DNA from: Propionibacteriaceae bacterium
GTDB taxonomy: Bacteria > Actinomycetota > Actinomycetes > Propionibacteriales > Propionibacteriaceae
DNA: 5,507 nucleotides
NCBI GenBank assembly: GCA_031268065.1
Contig: JAIRXX010000189.1
Coordinates: 1-5,507, forward strand
Direction: 5' to 3'
Within the stretch, counting starts at the first letter, position 1; each line of letters begins with the position of its first letter. A program made the position numbers and the translations under genes. Below are positions 1 through 5,506 of the stretch, piece after piece. Under the pieces are notes generated by a model. That model was not told the DNA's origin, did no database searches, and saw only the letters and a program-made list of their open reading frames with translations.

Positions 1-110
1 AGGAAGGGCACCGAGAATTTGGCCGACGCCAACACCGCCTCCGCGAACACTATCCATTTTGACTCTGACGTCCATGCGCCAGAAGGCAGCAACAGCCTAA
101 GAAGCCGCAC
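1..110 (-). CDS. Possible 5' end of a further minus-strand gene (partial, unrecognised)
   Basis: An open frame from GTG (108-110) runs leftward out of the window for 36 codons. GAGGG at 117-121 sits 6 nt upstream, a proper Shine-Dalgarno spacing. From about codon 20 the third positions are almost all G or C (residues 20-36, IVFAEAVLASAKFSVPF), as in the genes to its right. It starts 101 nt after the permease stop. A competing frame from ATG at 75 is also open to the edge and reads MDVRVKMDSVRG at its start, but it has no ribosome site. I do not recognise either product. The window cuts it too short to be sure that it is a gene. Confidence 0.3.
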   Translation of the reverse strand, partial: MRLLRLLLPSGAWTSESKWIVFAEAVLASAKFSVPF

Positions 111-154
111 TACCAACCCTCAACTTTCTGCAATACGAACCACTGTTTACCACA

Positions 155-181
155 CCGCCCAGGGACTGCTTGACCGGGCGG
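155..181 (-). terminator. Weak possible terminator hairpin after permease 2
   Basis: CCGCCC (155-160) and GGGCGG (176-181) form a 6-bp all-G+C stem with a 15-nt loop, 31 nt past the permease stop. There is no U-tract on the transcript. Some high-G+C bacteria use such stems, but the long loop makes this a weak call. The rest of 111-211 shows only a 10-bp direct repeat, CCACACCGCC, at 150-159 and 201-210. Confidence 0.25.
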
Positions 182-211
182 GACTCAGCTTTCAGCTCTG
201 CCACACCGCCA

Positions 212-1078
212 TTATTTGCCAATCCCCTCCGTGATCCCCTTCACAAAATAACGCTGCCCGAAGAGGAAGGCCAAAACCATCGGAATCGCCGACATAGTTA
301 GCCCGGCGAACACCACCGGCCAGTCAGTCGTCAACTTGGATTGCAAGGTCATCAAACCCACCGGCATCGTCTTCAGCTCGTCGTCCTTTATGAAAACCAA
401 GGCGAAGACGAATTCATTCCAACTGAAGAGAGCCTGCAGCACCGCCGCCGAAATGATGATCGGATAGCACAGCGGCATGGTGATCCGCCAGAAAATCTGC
501 CAGGTATTGCATCCGTCCACCACTGCGGAGTCATAGACCTCCTGCGGGAGGCCGAGCATGTAGGCCCGGATCAGGAAGGTGATGAACGGCACCCGGAAAG
601 CCGTGTACAAGATGATGATGCCGAACAACGAGTTGTACAACCCAATCCCGCGCATGATCCGAAACAACGGCACCAGCGCCACCGTCTCCGAGAGCATCAA
701 GCCACCCAAAACGACCATCGTCAACGGCGCGGAGAAGGGAATCTTCACCCGCACCAGGGCGAAAGCGGCGAAGCTGGAGACTAGGACCACCAAGATGATC
801 GAGCCGATGGTCACCACCAGCGAATTGCCGATGTAGTGGATGACGCCGTATTCGTAGGCCCGCTCATAGTTGTGCCAACGCCACTCGGCAGGCAGGCCCC
901 AGGGGTCGCCGTAAAGCTCGGCATTGGTCTTGAAACCAGAGATGGCCATCCAGACCAGCGGGAAAATGACCAGCACGGCCAACGCCGCCAACACCATTCC
1001 GATCACGACCCGCACTGGGGTAATTCTGACGCGCGGCCTGCGCATCCGCACTGCGGTGGAAGTAGCCGTTGTTGTCAC
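212..1078 (-). CDS. ABC sugar transporter permease 2, MalG/UgpE type (FrlM position)
   Basis: A 288-residue inner-membrane permease, the second half of the CUT1 pair. Predicted membrane segments lie at about residues 23-46, 85-110, 118-140, 150-172, 205-230 and 254-275. The EAA loop is at about 180-200 (EVYDSAVVDGC). The C-terminus QRYFVKGITEGIGK (275-288) is the classic ending of this subfamily. The N-terminal 20 residues are basic and threonine-rich, as expected for a cytoplasmic tail. The start is GTG, supported by TGAGGAGGG upstream (core AGGAGGG at 1086-1092, 7-nt spacer) and a 4-nt overlap with permease 1. An internal ATG at residue 12 is possible but has no comparable ribosome site. 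No ATP-binding subunit follows within the 211 nt left in the window, so the transporter likely uses a shared ATPase encoded elsewhere. Confidence 0.88.
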   Translation of the reverse strand: MTTTATSTAVRMRRPRVRITPVRVVIGMVLAALAVLVIFPLVWMAISGFKTNAELYGDPWGLPAEWRWHNYERAYEYGVIHYIGNSLVVTIGSIILVVLVSSFAAFALVRVKIPFSAPLTMVVLGGLMLSETVALVPLFRIMRGIGLYNSLFGIIILYTAFRVPFITFLIRAYMLGLPQEVYDSAVVDGCNTWQIFWRITMPLCYPIIISAAVLQALFSWNEFVFALVFIKDDELKTMPVGLMTLQSKLTTDWPVVFAGLTMSAIPMVLAFLFGQRYFVKGITEGIGK

Positions 1079-1959
1079 TGTTCAACCCTCCTCAGCCGTC
1101 CATAGCCGAGCTGCAGGAGCGCGGCGGTGAAAGTGATGACGAAGATGACCACCGCCACCACTGCGGCGTAGCCCATGTCGTCATTCTTGAAGGCCGATTG
1201 GTAAAGCCAGGTGCCGAGCACTTGGCTGGAATTTCCCGGAGACCCGGAAGTGGTCGCCATAATCTCGTTGAAGACCAGGAAGGCGCCGCTGATCGTCACG
1301 ATCATCAGCAAAGTCGTCATTTCCCGCACCATCGGCACGGTGACGGCGAAGAAGGAACGGATCGGTCCGGCGCCGTCCACCGCCGCAGCGTCGTAAAACT
1401 CGCGGGGGATGCGTTGGATGGCCACGACGAACAGCATCGCCGTGTAGCCGAGATTCTGCCACTGGCTCATTGCGATGACGCTCCAGATCGCAGTCTCCCG
1501 CTCCCCCAGCCAAGCGGTTGTGGAATGCGCCCCGAATAGCGCCAAGAAAGAATTCAGCAGGCCCTCGGGCTGGTAGATGATCCGGAAGAGCAAGCCGACG
1601 ATGGTGATCGAAATCGTGGCCGGGATGAAGTAGATCGTGCGGAAGAACCCGCGCAATCGCGGCGCCACCACGCCCTCCATCACCGCAGCCAGGACGAGCG
1701 CGATGCCGACTTGGAAGAATACCGAGACCACCGCGTAGCCGACGTTGTTGCCGATCGCCGTCCAGAAAACCGGGTCCGCGAAGACGCGCTCGTAATTCCC
1801 CAGCCCGACGAACTTCGGTTCCGGCTGGAAGGCGTTCCACTTGTAGACGCTCAGCCGGAAGTTCTCCACTATGGGGTAGTAGACGAAGACCAGCAGCAGC
1901 AACAGCGCCGGGAGTATCCACAGATATCCAACAGCCCGCCTGAACTTGCCTAACCTCAT
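1075..1959 (-). CDS. ABC sugar transporter permease 1, MalF/UgpA type (FrlN position)
   Basis: A 294-residue inner-membrane permease of the CUT1 class. Six predicted membrane segments lie at about residues 11-31, 71-93, 106-128, 158-181, 213-234 and 262-284. The EAA loop that docks the ATPase subunit is at about 186-205 (REFYDAAAVDGA). The opening WILPALLLLLVFVYYPI (14-30), which leads into helix 1, is typical of the first permease of such pairs. Start: ATG at 1959, directly behind TAGGAGGGGG (1961-1970). A longer reading from 2028 would begin inside the loop of the intergenic hairpin and has no ribosome site, so it is rejected. Its TGA stop overlaps the GTG start of the second permease (GTGA), so the two are translationally coupled and presumably form a heterodimer. 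It corresponds to B. subtilis FrlN by context. Confidence 0.88.
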   Translation of the reverse strand: MRLGKFRRAVGYLWILPALLLLLVFVYYPIVENFRLSVYKWNAFQPEPKFVGLGNYERVFADPVFWTAIGNNVGYAVVSVFFQVGIALVLAAVMEGVVAPRLRGFFRTIYFIPATISITIVGLLFRIIYQPEGLLNSFLALFGAHSTTAWLGERETAIWSVIAMSQWQNLGYTAMLFVVAIQRIPREFYDAAAVDGAGPIRSFFAVTVPMVREMTTLLMIVTISGAFLVFNEIMATTSGSPGNSSQVLGTWLYQSAFKNDDMGYAAVVAVVIFVITFTAALLQLGYGRLRRVEQ

Positions 1960-1960
1960 A

Positions 1961-1970
1961 CCCCCTCCTA
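1961..1970 (-). promoter_or_regulatory. Ribosome binding site fixing the permease 1 start
   Basis: TAGGAGGGGG on the minus strand ends 1 nt before the ATG at 1959, with AGGAGG 4 nt from it. It is the only strong site in the gap, and it selects this start over the longer reading from 2028, which would begin within the hairpin. Confidence 0.8.
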
Positions 1971-2004
1971 ACGCAGGTATCGCTGGCAGCAATTGTCTAT
2001 GAGT

Positions 2005-2048
2005 ATGTTGGTCGGCGCCATACGCCATCGGATGGCGCCGACCAACAT
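2005..2048 (-). repeat. Perfect 17-bp inverted repeat between binding protein and permease 1
   Basis: Arms at 2005-2021 and 2032-2048 are exact reverse complements (17 bp, G+C-rich) around a 10-nt loop. The repeat starts 9 nt after the binding-protein stop. On the transcript there is no U-tract after the stem, so a classical terminator is unlikely. The position matches the intercistronic stem-loops, such as the one between malE and malF, that block 3' decay and leave the binding-protein message in excess. Bases 2023-2028 (CGCCAT) can alternatively pair with 2032-2037 around a triloop, giving a shorter competing stem. Confidence 0.85.
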
Positions 2049-2057
2049 GAATCGCGG

Positions 2058-3371
2058 TTACGAGTTTTCTGCCTTGACCTTCGCAGCGGCAACACGCACG
2101 GAGTCCATAACCTGAGCAGGAGTCAAATCCTGGTTGAGCAGGCTTTCCACACCGGCCAAATAGGCCTGGGCGACTTCGGCGTGCGTCTCGGTGTCGAGCC
2201 AGATGGCCATCTCTGGCGCGGCACTCATCATCTCGACCGCTTTTTTCACCTCAGGCGTAGCCTGGGCCAATTCGGCGGAACCGGCGACCGGGGAAGGCCA
2301 GCCGATGTCTTTCACGATCAGCGCGGCGTTCTCCTTGCTGGTCAGGAACTTCAGGAAGTCGATGGCAAGGGCGATGTTCTCACTCTTGCCGTTGACCAGG
2401 AAGCCGTCTGGTGCTCCGGTGATGGCTCCGGGGGTGCCCTGGGCGCCGGCGATTGGCGGGAAGGCGAAGAAGTCCCAATCCCCGATCCAAGATTCCGGCA
2501 CAGTCTCGGTGTTGTTCAGCGAGACGAATTCCAGCACCTCCAGATATTGCATTCCAGCCTTGCCGTTGGTCAGGTCGGCCTGCGCAGTCTCATGGGAGAT
2601 TCCGTTGGAGCCAGGCTTGGAGCACTTGTCGATCATTTCTTTAAACGTCACCAGCGCCTTCTCATAGCCGGGATCGGTGAATTCACCGCCAGCGGGGTTG
2701 TAGTCGGCATTGCGCACATCGGCGGCCACATATTCGGCGTTTAGCTGGGTGATGTAGTGGATCGCCGGCCAGCCATACTGGTTTCCGAAAGCGATCGGCG
2801 TGTAGCCGGCGGCTTTCAGCGGCTCGCAAGAGGCCAGCAATTCCTCGTAGCTGGTGGGCGGCTGCACCCCGGCCTTGGTAAAGGCGCTCTTGGAATAGGC
2901 GAACACCTTGGCATTCATGTTGATCGGTATGCCGTAATATTTGCCGTCATACTTGTACGCGCCCAGCGCGGACTCCGCCAGCGACTCGCCCCATTCGGTG
3001 CCATTGAGGTATTCGCTCAAGTCGGCGGCAAAACCACCCCGGATGAATTTCTTGGCGAAATCGCCCGGCCAGGCGAAGAAGATGTCTGGCAATTCGTCAG
3101 CCGAGGTCAGCACGCGGAGCTGGTCCTTGATGGGCTGGTCGCCCACGGCCTGATGGTCGATCTCAACGCCGGGATGGGCGGCGATGTAATCCGCGACGAT
3201 CTTGTCGAAGATGACTTTGTATTGCGGATCTGGCCATTTCTCCAAGAATGAGATTTTTCCGGTCAGTTCGCCTGTGTTGGCGCTGCTCCCTCCCGAATCA
3301 GGATTGGCGCCGCAGCCAACGGCAAGCGCTGCCAGCGACAGTGAGAGGGCGATTCCAATGATCTTTTTCAC
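2058..3371 (-). CDS. ABC sugar-type solute-binding lipoprotein (FrlO position)
   Basis: A 437-residue extracellular solute-binding protein of the family 1 (UgpB/MalE-like) type, expected to capture the substrate outside the cell and pass it to the two permeases. Seen: Lys-Lys at residues 2-3, a hydrophobic signal segment (4-19) and a lipobox A-V-G-C with the lipidated Cys20. A Ser/Gly-rich linker follows, then a mature domain with family-typical stretches such as IFFAWPGDFAKKF (about 97-109) and YDGKYYGIPINMNAKVFAYSK (about 140-160). The start is GTG, fixed by AAAGGAGG at 3378-3385 with a 6-nt spacer. It lies 50 nt after the kinase and 98 nt before the first permease. A long inverted repeat begins 9 nt past its stop codon. 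By position and partners it corresponds to B. subtilis FrlO, but sequence alone does not fix the ligand, because this family binds many sugars and conjugates. Confidence 0.88.
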   Translation of the reverse strand: MKKIIGIALSLSLAALAVGCGANPDSGGSSANTGELTGKISFLEKWPDPQYKVIFDKIVADYIAAHPGVEIDHQAVGDQPIKDQLRVLTSADELPDIFFAWPGDFAKKFIRGGFAADLSEYLNGTEWGESLAESALGAYKYDGKYYGIPINMNAKVFAYSKSAFTKAGVQPPTSYEELLASCEPLKAAGYTPIAFGNQYGWPAIHYITQLNAEYVAADVRNADYNPAGGEFTDPGYEKALVTFKEMIDKCSKPGSNGISHETAQADLTNGKAGMQYLEVLEFVSLNNTETVPESWIGDWDFFAFPPIAGAQGTPGAITGAPDGFLVNGKSENIALAIDFLKFLTSKENAALIVKDIGWPSPVAGSAELAQATPEVKKAVEMMSAAPEMAIWLDTETHAEVAQAYLAGVESLLNQDLTPAQVMDSVRVAAAKVKAENS

Positions 3372-3377
3372 CTGTTT

Positions 3378-3385
3378 CCTCCTTT
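3378..3385 (-). promoter_or_regulatory. Strong ribosome binding site fixing the GTG start of the binding protein
   Basis: AAAGGAGG with a 6-nt spacer precedes the GTG at 3371. The match to the anti-Shine-Dalgarno sequence is near perfect, fitting a protein needed in excess over its permeases. Confidence 0.8.
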
Positions 3386-3412
3386 GGACTTTCGGTGTTG
3401 TAAGAAGTGTTG

Positions 3413-3430
3413 TTACTCGTATTACTCGTA
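3413..3430 (-). repeat. Perfect 9-bp tandem duplication at the kinase stop codon
   Basis: The minus strand reads TACGAGTAA twice in a row (3430-3422 and 3421-3413). The first copy encodes the final Tyr-Glu-stop of the kinase; the second repeats the same codons just after the stop. The most likely cause is a small slippage duplication that left the protein unchanged. Confidence 0.8.
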
Positions 3431-4252
3431 TCGGTGATCTGATGCGAGTGTCATATCTGCCGCCTCTGCCTCATAGCCGAATGCTCCGTAGCCCCGGCAG
3501 GCATCAGCGGCGAATTGCGCCGCCAAAGCGGCGGCTTCGGCTGACGACGCGCCTTTTAGCAAATTCACCAGCATGGCGGCGATGAATGAATCGCCAGCGC
3601 CGAGCGTGTCCAGCACTTGGGTGGGTACGGCTGGTTCGTGGTGGATTTGCCTTCGGTCAGACACCCACGACCCCGCCACGCCCTTGGTGACTTGCACATA
3701 TTTCACTCCGAAACTGTGTACCCAGTCGATGAAGTCGGGCAATTGGGCTGGGTCCAACTCTGGGCGGGAGAATGTCGCATAAGTGACATGCGGAAGGATT
3801 GGCGGACAATATTCCGCAGGTTTGATGGAGAAATCGAAGCTCACCGGCGCGATAGCGGCGAATCTGGCCAAATGCCCGCCCATGAAGGAAGAATCTCCGC
3901 TGTGGATCAGCGTCGCACCAGCCATGAAATCGTAGTCATCCGCAACCGGGTCGAAAGCGACCACCCCGTCAGACGCGCCTTGGAAGACTCTTTCCCCCTC
4001 GATATTCCGAACGGTGGCATAGCCGCTTCGGCCTTCGGCCCGCCGGATATGGCTGATGTCAACTCCCTCACTGGCCAAGGCCGAGATCATGATGTCGCCA
4101 GCCCGGTCAGTTCCGAATTGCCCGAGATATGCGGAATCGGCGCTCAGGCGTTTGGCGAATACGGCGACATTCACCGCATTCCCACCGGGATAGATCTTCT
4201 TCCGGTCGAGATACCAGTCGAGGCAATTGTCCCCGACAGCGACGATTCTCAT
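3422..4252 (-). CDS. frlD: PfkB-family sugar kinase, FrlD-like (fructosamine 6-kinase)
   Basis: A 276-residue cytoplasmic ribokinase/PfkB-fold kinase, expected to transfer phosphate from ATP to C6 of an imported fructosamine, giving the deglycase its substrate. Seen: an N-terminal strand ending in GDNCLDWY (7-14), which matches the GDNCVD opening of E. coli FrlD; the substrate-side GGNAVNVAVF (23-32); VTKGVAGS (188-195) in the ATP region; and the PfkB signature DTLGAGDSF (215-223) with catalytic base Asp221. The size is close to E. coli FrlD (about 260). The ATG lies 11 nt after the deglycase stop with no good Shine-Dalgarno sequence, so translation is probably coupled to the upstream gene. 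No better in-frame start is visible. The last codons and stop lie in a 9-bp tandem duplication. Pairing with a FrlB-type protein is what argues for a fructosamine kinase over an ordinary fructokinase or ribokinase. Confidence 0.82.
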   Translation of the reverse strand: MRIVAVGDNCLDWYLDRKKIYPGGNAVNVAVFAKRLSADSAYLGQFGTDRAGDIMISALASEGVDISHIRRAEGRSGYATVRNIEGERVFQGASDGVVAFDPVADDYDFMAGATLIHSGDSSFMGGHLARFAAIAPVSFDFSIKPAEYCPPILPHVTYATFSRPELDPAQLPDFIDWVHSFGVKYVQVTKGVAGSWVSDRRQIHHEPAVPTQVLDTLGAGDSFIAAMLVNLLKGASSAEAAALAAQFAADACRGYGAFGYEAEAADMTLASDHRYE

Positions 4253-4263
4253 CGCGGCGCCGC

Positions 4264-5265
4264 TCAGTAAACAGTCCGGAACATATAGCGGCGCTGGGAG
4301 AGCGCATGTCCGCGCACAGCCTCGTAATGCGCGGCCAACCGCCCGATTACCTTGGAGATGACCAGCGGCGAAACGATGTCCCGGCAGCCTGGATCGATGC
4401 CGGGCAGGTCAAATTCCTTGGCGTCGATGAAATGCGCTTTGCGGGTGTACTGGTCGAGGAAACGCTGCGCCCGCTCGGCTATCGGCCTGCTGGCGTCCTC
4501 ACCGAGCAGCAATACGACTGGGGTGTCGTCTACGACCACCTCAAAAGCGCCTTGGAAGAATTCACCGGCGTTGAACGACACCGCGTGCTTCCACTGCATT
4601 TCCTGCAGATAGCACATCGCCAGGCCGTAGGCCCAACCGTGTGACGGGCCGGAGCCGAGGACATAGGTGATCGGCTCGTCTTTCAGCGCCACGGCCATGT
4701 CGTGGACCTTCGCCTCGTAATTCTCCACAGCGGCCAGGAAAGCCTTGGGAATCGCCGCGAAAGTCGCCTTGATCTGGTCGTAATCCAGTTCGACCCCCAA
4801 TTTCGCGCAGAGGCAGTAGGCGGCGGCGAGTTCCAAGATATCCGAGGAACCAGTTATCGCCTTCGCCGACGCTTTGGCCAATGGGCTGTTCTCCTTGCAG
4901 ACTGAAAATACGGTGGCGCCAGCCTCTTTGGCGTATTGCGCCGCCGCCACCGTCTCCTTGGTGGTGCCGGTGTAAGAGGCGAGGATCACCAGGGAACCCG
5001 GCCCGAGCGCCTTCGGACGGCCAAAGTTCAGCTCATCGCTCTGAATCTGGTAGACGGGCAGATCAACCATGCGGTGGAGCAGGTAATAGGCCGGGAACGA
5101 TGCGATCAGCGAACCGCCCGCCCCGACGAAGTAGACGTTCTTCAAACCAGCGTCGACGGTCTCGGCGATGAATTGCTCCACGTCGGCGTACTGGTCAACG
5201 CTCTCCTGTAGCTTTTCCTCGAAATCCGCCTCTATCGGTGACAGCGGCAGGGTATTGGTCGGCAT
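4264..5265 (-). CDS. frlB: SIS-domain sugar-phosphate deglycase, FrlB-like (fructosamine-6-phosphate deglycase)
   Basis: A 333-residue cytoplasmic protein with two SIS (sugar isomerase) domains, about residues 40-160 and 195-320. Known FrlB enzymes cleave fructoselysine 6-phosphate into glucose 6-phosphate and lysine. Seen: the first SIS motif YFVGAGGS (45-52), the phosphate-site loop SYTGTTKET (97-105), the second-domain GSGPSHG (204-210), the segment QEMQWKH (221-227) and the C-terminal SQRRYM (323-328). The last two match remembered B. subtilis FrlB closely (EMQWIH, SHRRYM). Length is normal for the family. Glu222 aligns with the catalytic Glu of FraB and GlmS. However, residue 238, where relatives have His in an FHGP motif, is Gln (FQGA, 236-240). 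Start: ATG with AGGAG 9 nt upstream (5275-5279). It is the first gene of the operon, 11 nt ahead of the kinase. The family call is firm; the exact amine partner (lysine, another amino acid) cannot be read from sequence, and the Gln may mean altered chemistry. Confidence 0.85.
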   Translation of the reverse strand: MPTNTLPLSPIEADFEEKLQESVDQYADVEQFIAETVDAGLKNVYFVGAGGSLIASFPAYYLLHRMVDLPVYQIQSDELNFGRPKALGPGSLVILASYTGTTKETVAAAQYAKEAGATVFSVCKENSPLAKASAKAITGSSDILELAAAYCLCAKLGVELDYDQIKATFAAIPKAFLAAVENYEAKVHDMAVALKDEPITYVLGSGPSHGWAYGLAMCYLQEMQWKHAVSFNAGEFFQGAFEVVVDDTPVVLLLGEDASRPIAERAQRFLDQYTRKAHFIDAKEFDLPGIDPGCRDIVSPLVISKVIGRLAAHYEAVRGHALSQRRYMFRTVY

Positions 5266-5288
5266 TTGGATGGACTCCTGTTCTTGGT

Positions 5289-5375
5289 TTATTGGGTCTT
5301 TGCGAGGGTGAAACGGTGTGCCGCCCAGACCCCTCCCGATCCGGGCAACCTGTTTGCGATGGCTTTCGTTGGCAT
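5289..5375 (-). CDS. Possible 28-codon leader peptide (upstream ORF)
   Basis: An ATG at 5375 opens a 28-residue frame ending at TAA 5289-5291, 23 nt before the deglycase start. The product begins MPTKAIANRLPG and has no run of a single amino acid that would suggest classical attenuation. Only a weak purine-rich stretch precedes the ATG. It is listed as a visible reading frame in the leader; the chance that it is translated is low. Confidence 0.15.
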   Translation of the reverse strand: MPTKAIANRLPGSGGVWAAHRFTLAKTQ

Positions 5376-5378
5376 CGC
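5356..5378 (-). other. Small leader hairpin
   Basis: GCGATG (5356-5361) and CATCGC (5373-5378) form a 6-bp perfect stem with an 11-nt loop in the untranslated leader of the deglycase mRNA. It overlaps the first codons of the possible upstream ORF. There is no following U-run, so it is not a terminator. I match it to no riboswitch class, and it could be chance. Confidence 0.3.
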
Positions 5379-5390
5379 GTCCGCTTCAAG

Positions 5391-5404
5391 TGAGCACGTT
5401 CTCA
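5391..5404. promoter_or_regulatory. LacI-type operator 2 (leader-side palindrome)
   Basis: TGAGCACGTTCTCA differs from operator 1 by one base and has the same TGAG/CTCA arms and central ACGT. It lies just downstream of the inferred transcription start. The centres are 25 bp apart, separated by an 11-nt T-rich stretch. Confidence 0.65.
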
Positions 5405-5415
5405 TTTTGTTCTTT

Positions 5416-5429
5416 TGAGTACGTTCTCA
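5416..5429. promoter_or_regulatory. LacI-type operator 1 (promoter-proximal palindrome)
   Basis: TGAGTACGTTCTCA is a 14-bp palindrome with one mismatched symmetric pair and the central CG typical of LacI-family operators. It covers the expected -10 of the operon promoter. It is nearly identical to a second copy 25 bp away (13 of 14 bases). Confidence 0.65.
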
Positions 5430-5449
5430 TCTGGATGGCGATCTGTCAA
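5421..5449 (-). promoter_or_regulatory. Candidate main operon promoter (-35 TTGACA, weak -10)
   Basis: Reading leftward, a perfect -35 hexamer TTGACA occupies 5449-5444. A 17-nt spacer leads to GAACGT (5426-5421), which keeps only the A2 and T6 of a -10 box. The -10 position lies inside the left-reading LacI-type palindrome at 5416-5429, a usual arrangement for repression. The start of transcription would fall near 5414, leaving a leader of about 150 nt before the deglycase. The -35 is convincing; the -10 is inferred from spacing. Confidence 0.5.
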
Positions 5450-5476
5450 TACCCTGCCGGGAGTTGTTACCGGTCG

Positions 5477-5506
5477 GTTATATTGCGCCCGCCCAGCCAC
5501 CGTCAG
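5477..5506 (-). promoter_or_regulatory. Second candidate promoter upstream (CTGACG / TATAAC)
   Basis: Reading leftward, CTGACG (5506-5501) and TATAAC (5482-5477) are separated by 18 nt. The -10 is better than that of the downstream candidate, but the -35 is weaker. If used, transcripts would run through both palindromes, which could act as a roadblock. Weak call from hexamers alone. Confidence 0.25.

Noticed and set aside
19..234. Plus-strand 71-codon frame from a TTG start at the left edge
   Set aside because: It has a weak start, runs into the permease 2 gene from the opposite strand, and has no recognisable features.
341..1539. Plus-strand open frames opposite the two permeases, rich in His, Arg and Gln
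   Set aside because: The low-complexity His/Arg/Gln composition is the usual shadow of membrane-protein codons read backwards.
1960..2028. A 23-residue N-terminal extension of permease 1 from an ATG at 2028
   Set aside because: The ATG lies in the loop of the 17-bp hairpin, has no ribosome site, and the extension does not look like a permease N-terminus. The ATG at 1959 has an excellent AGGAGG.
2181..3251. Plus-strand open frames opposite the binding-protein gene (2181-2744, 2191-2667, 2757-3251)
   Set aside because: They mirror the codon pattern of the solute-binding protein; there is no operon context or recognisable motif on the plus strand.
3617..4270. Plus-strand open frame of 217 codons opposite the kinase
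   Set aside because: It lies wholly antisense to a clearly conserved PfkB kinase, shows no domain I recognise, and its composition is what the reverse of a G+C-rich gene gives.
5479..5484. TATATT as a -10 box for a divergent plus-strand promoter
   Set aside because: No acceptable -35 lies 16-18 nt upstream, and no plus-strand gene is visible within the window.
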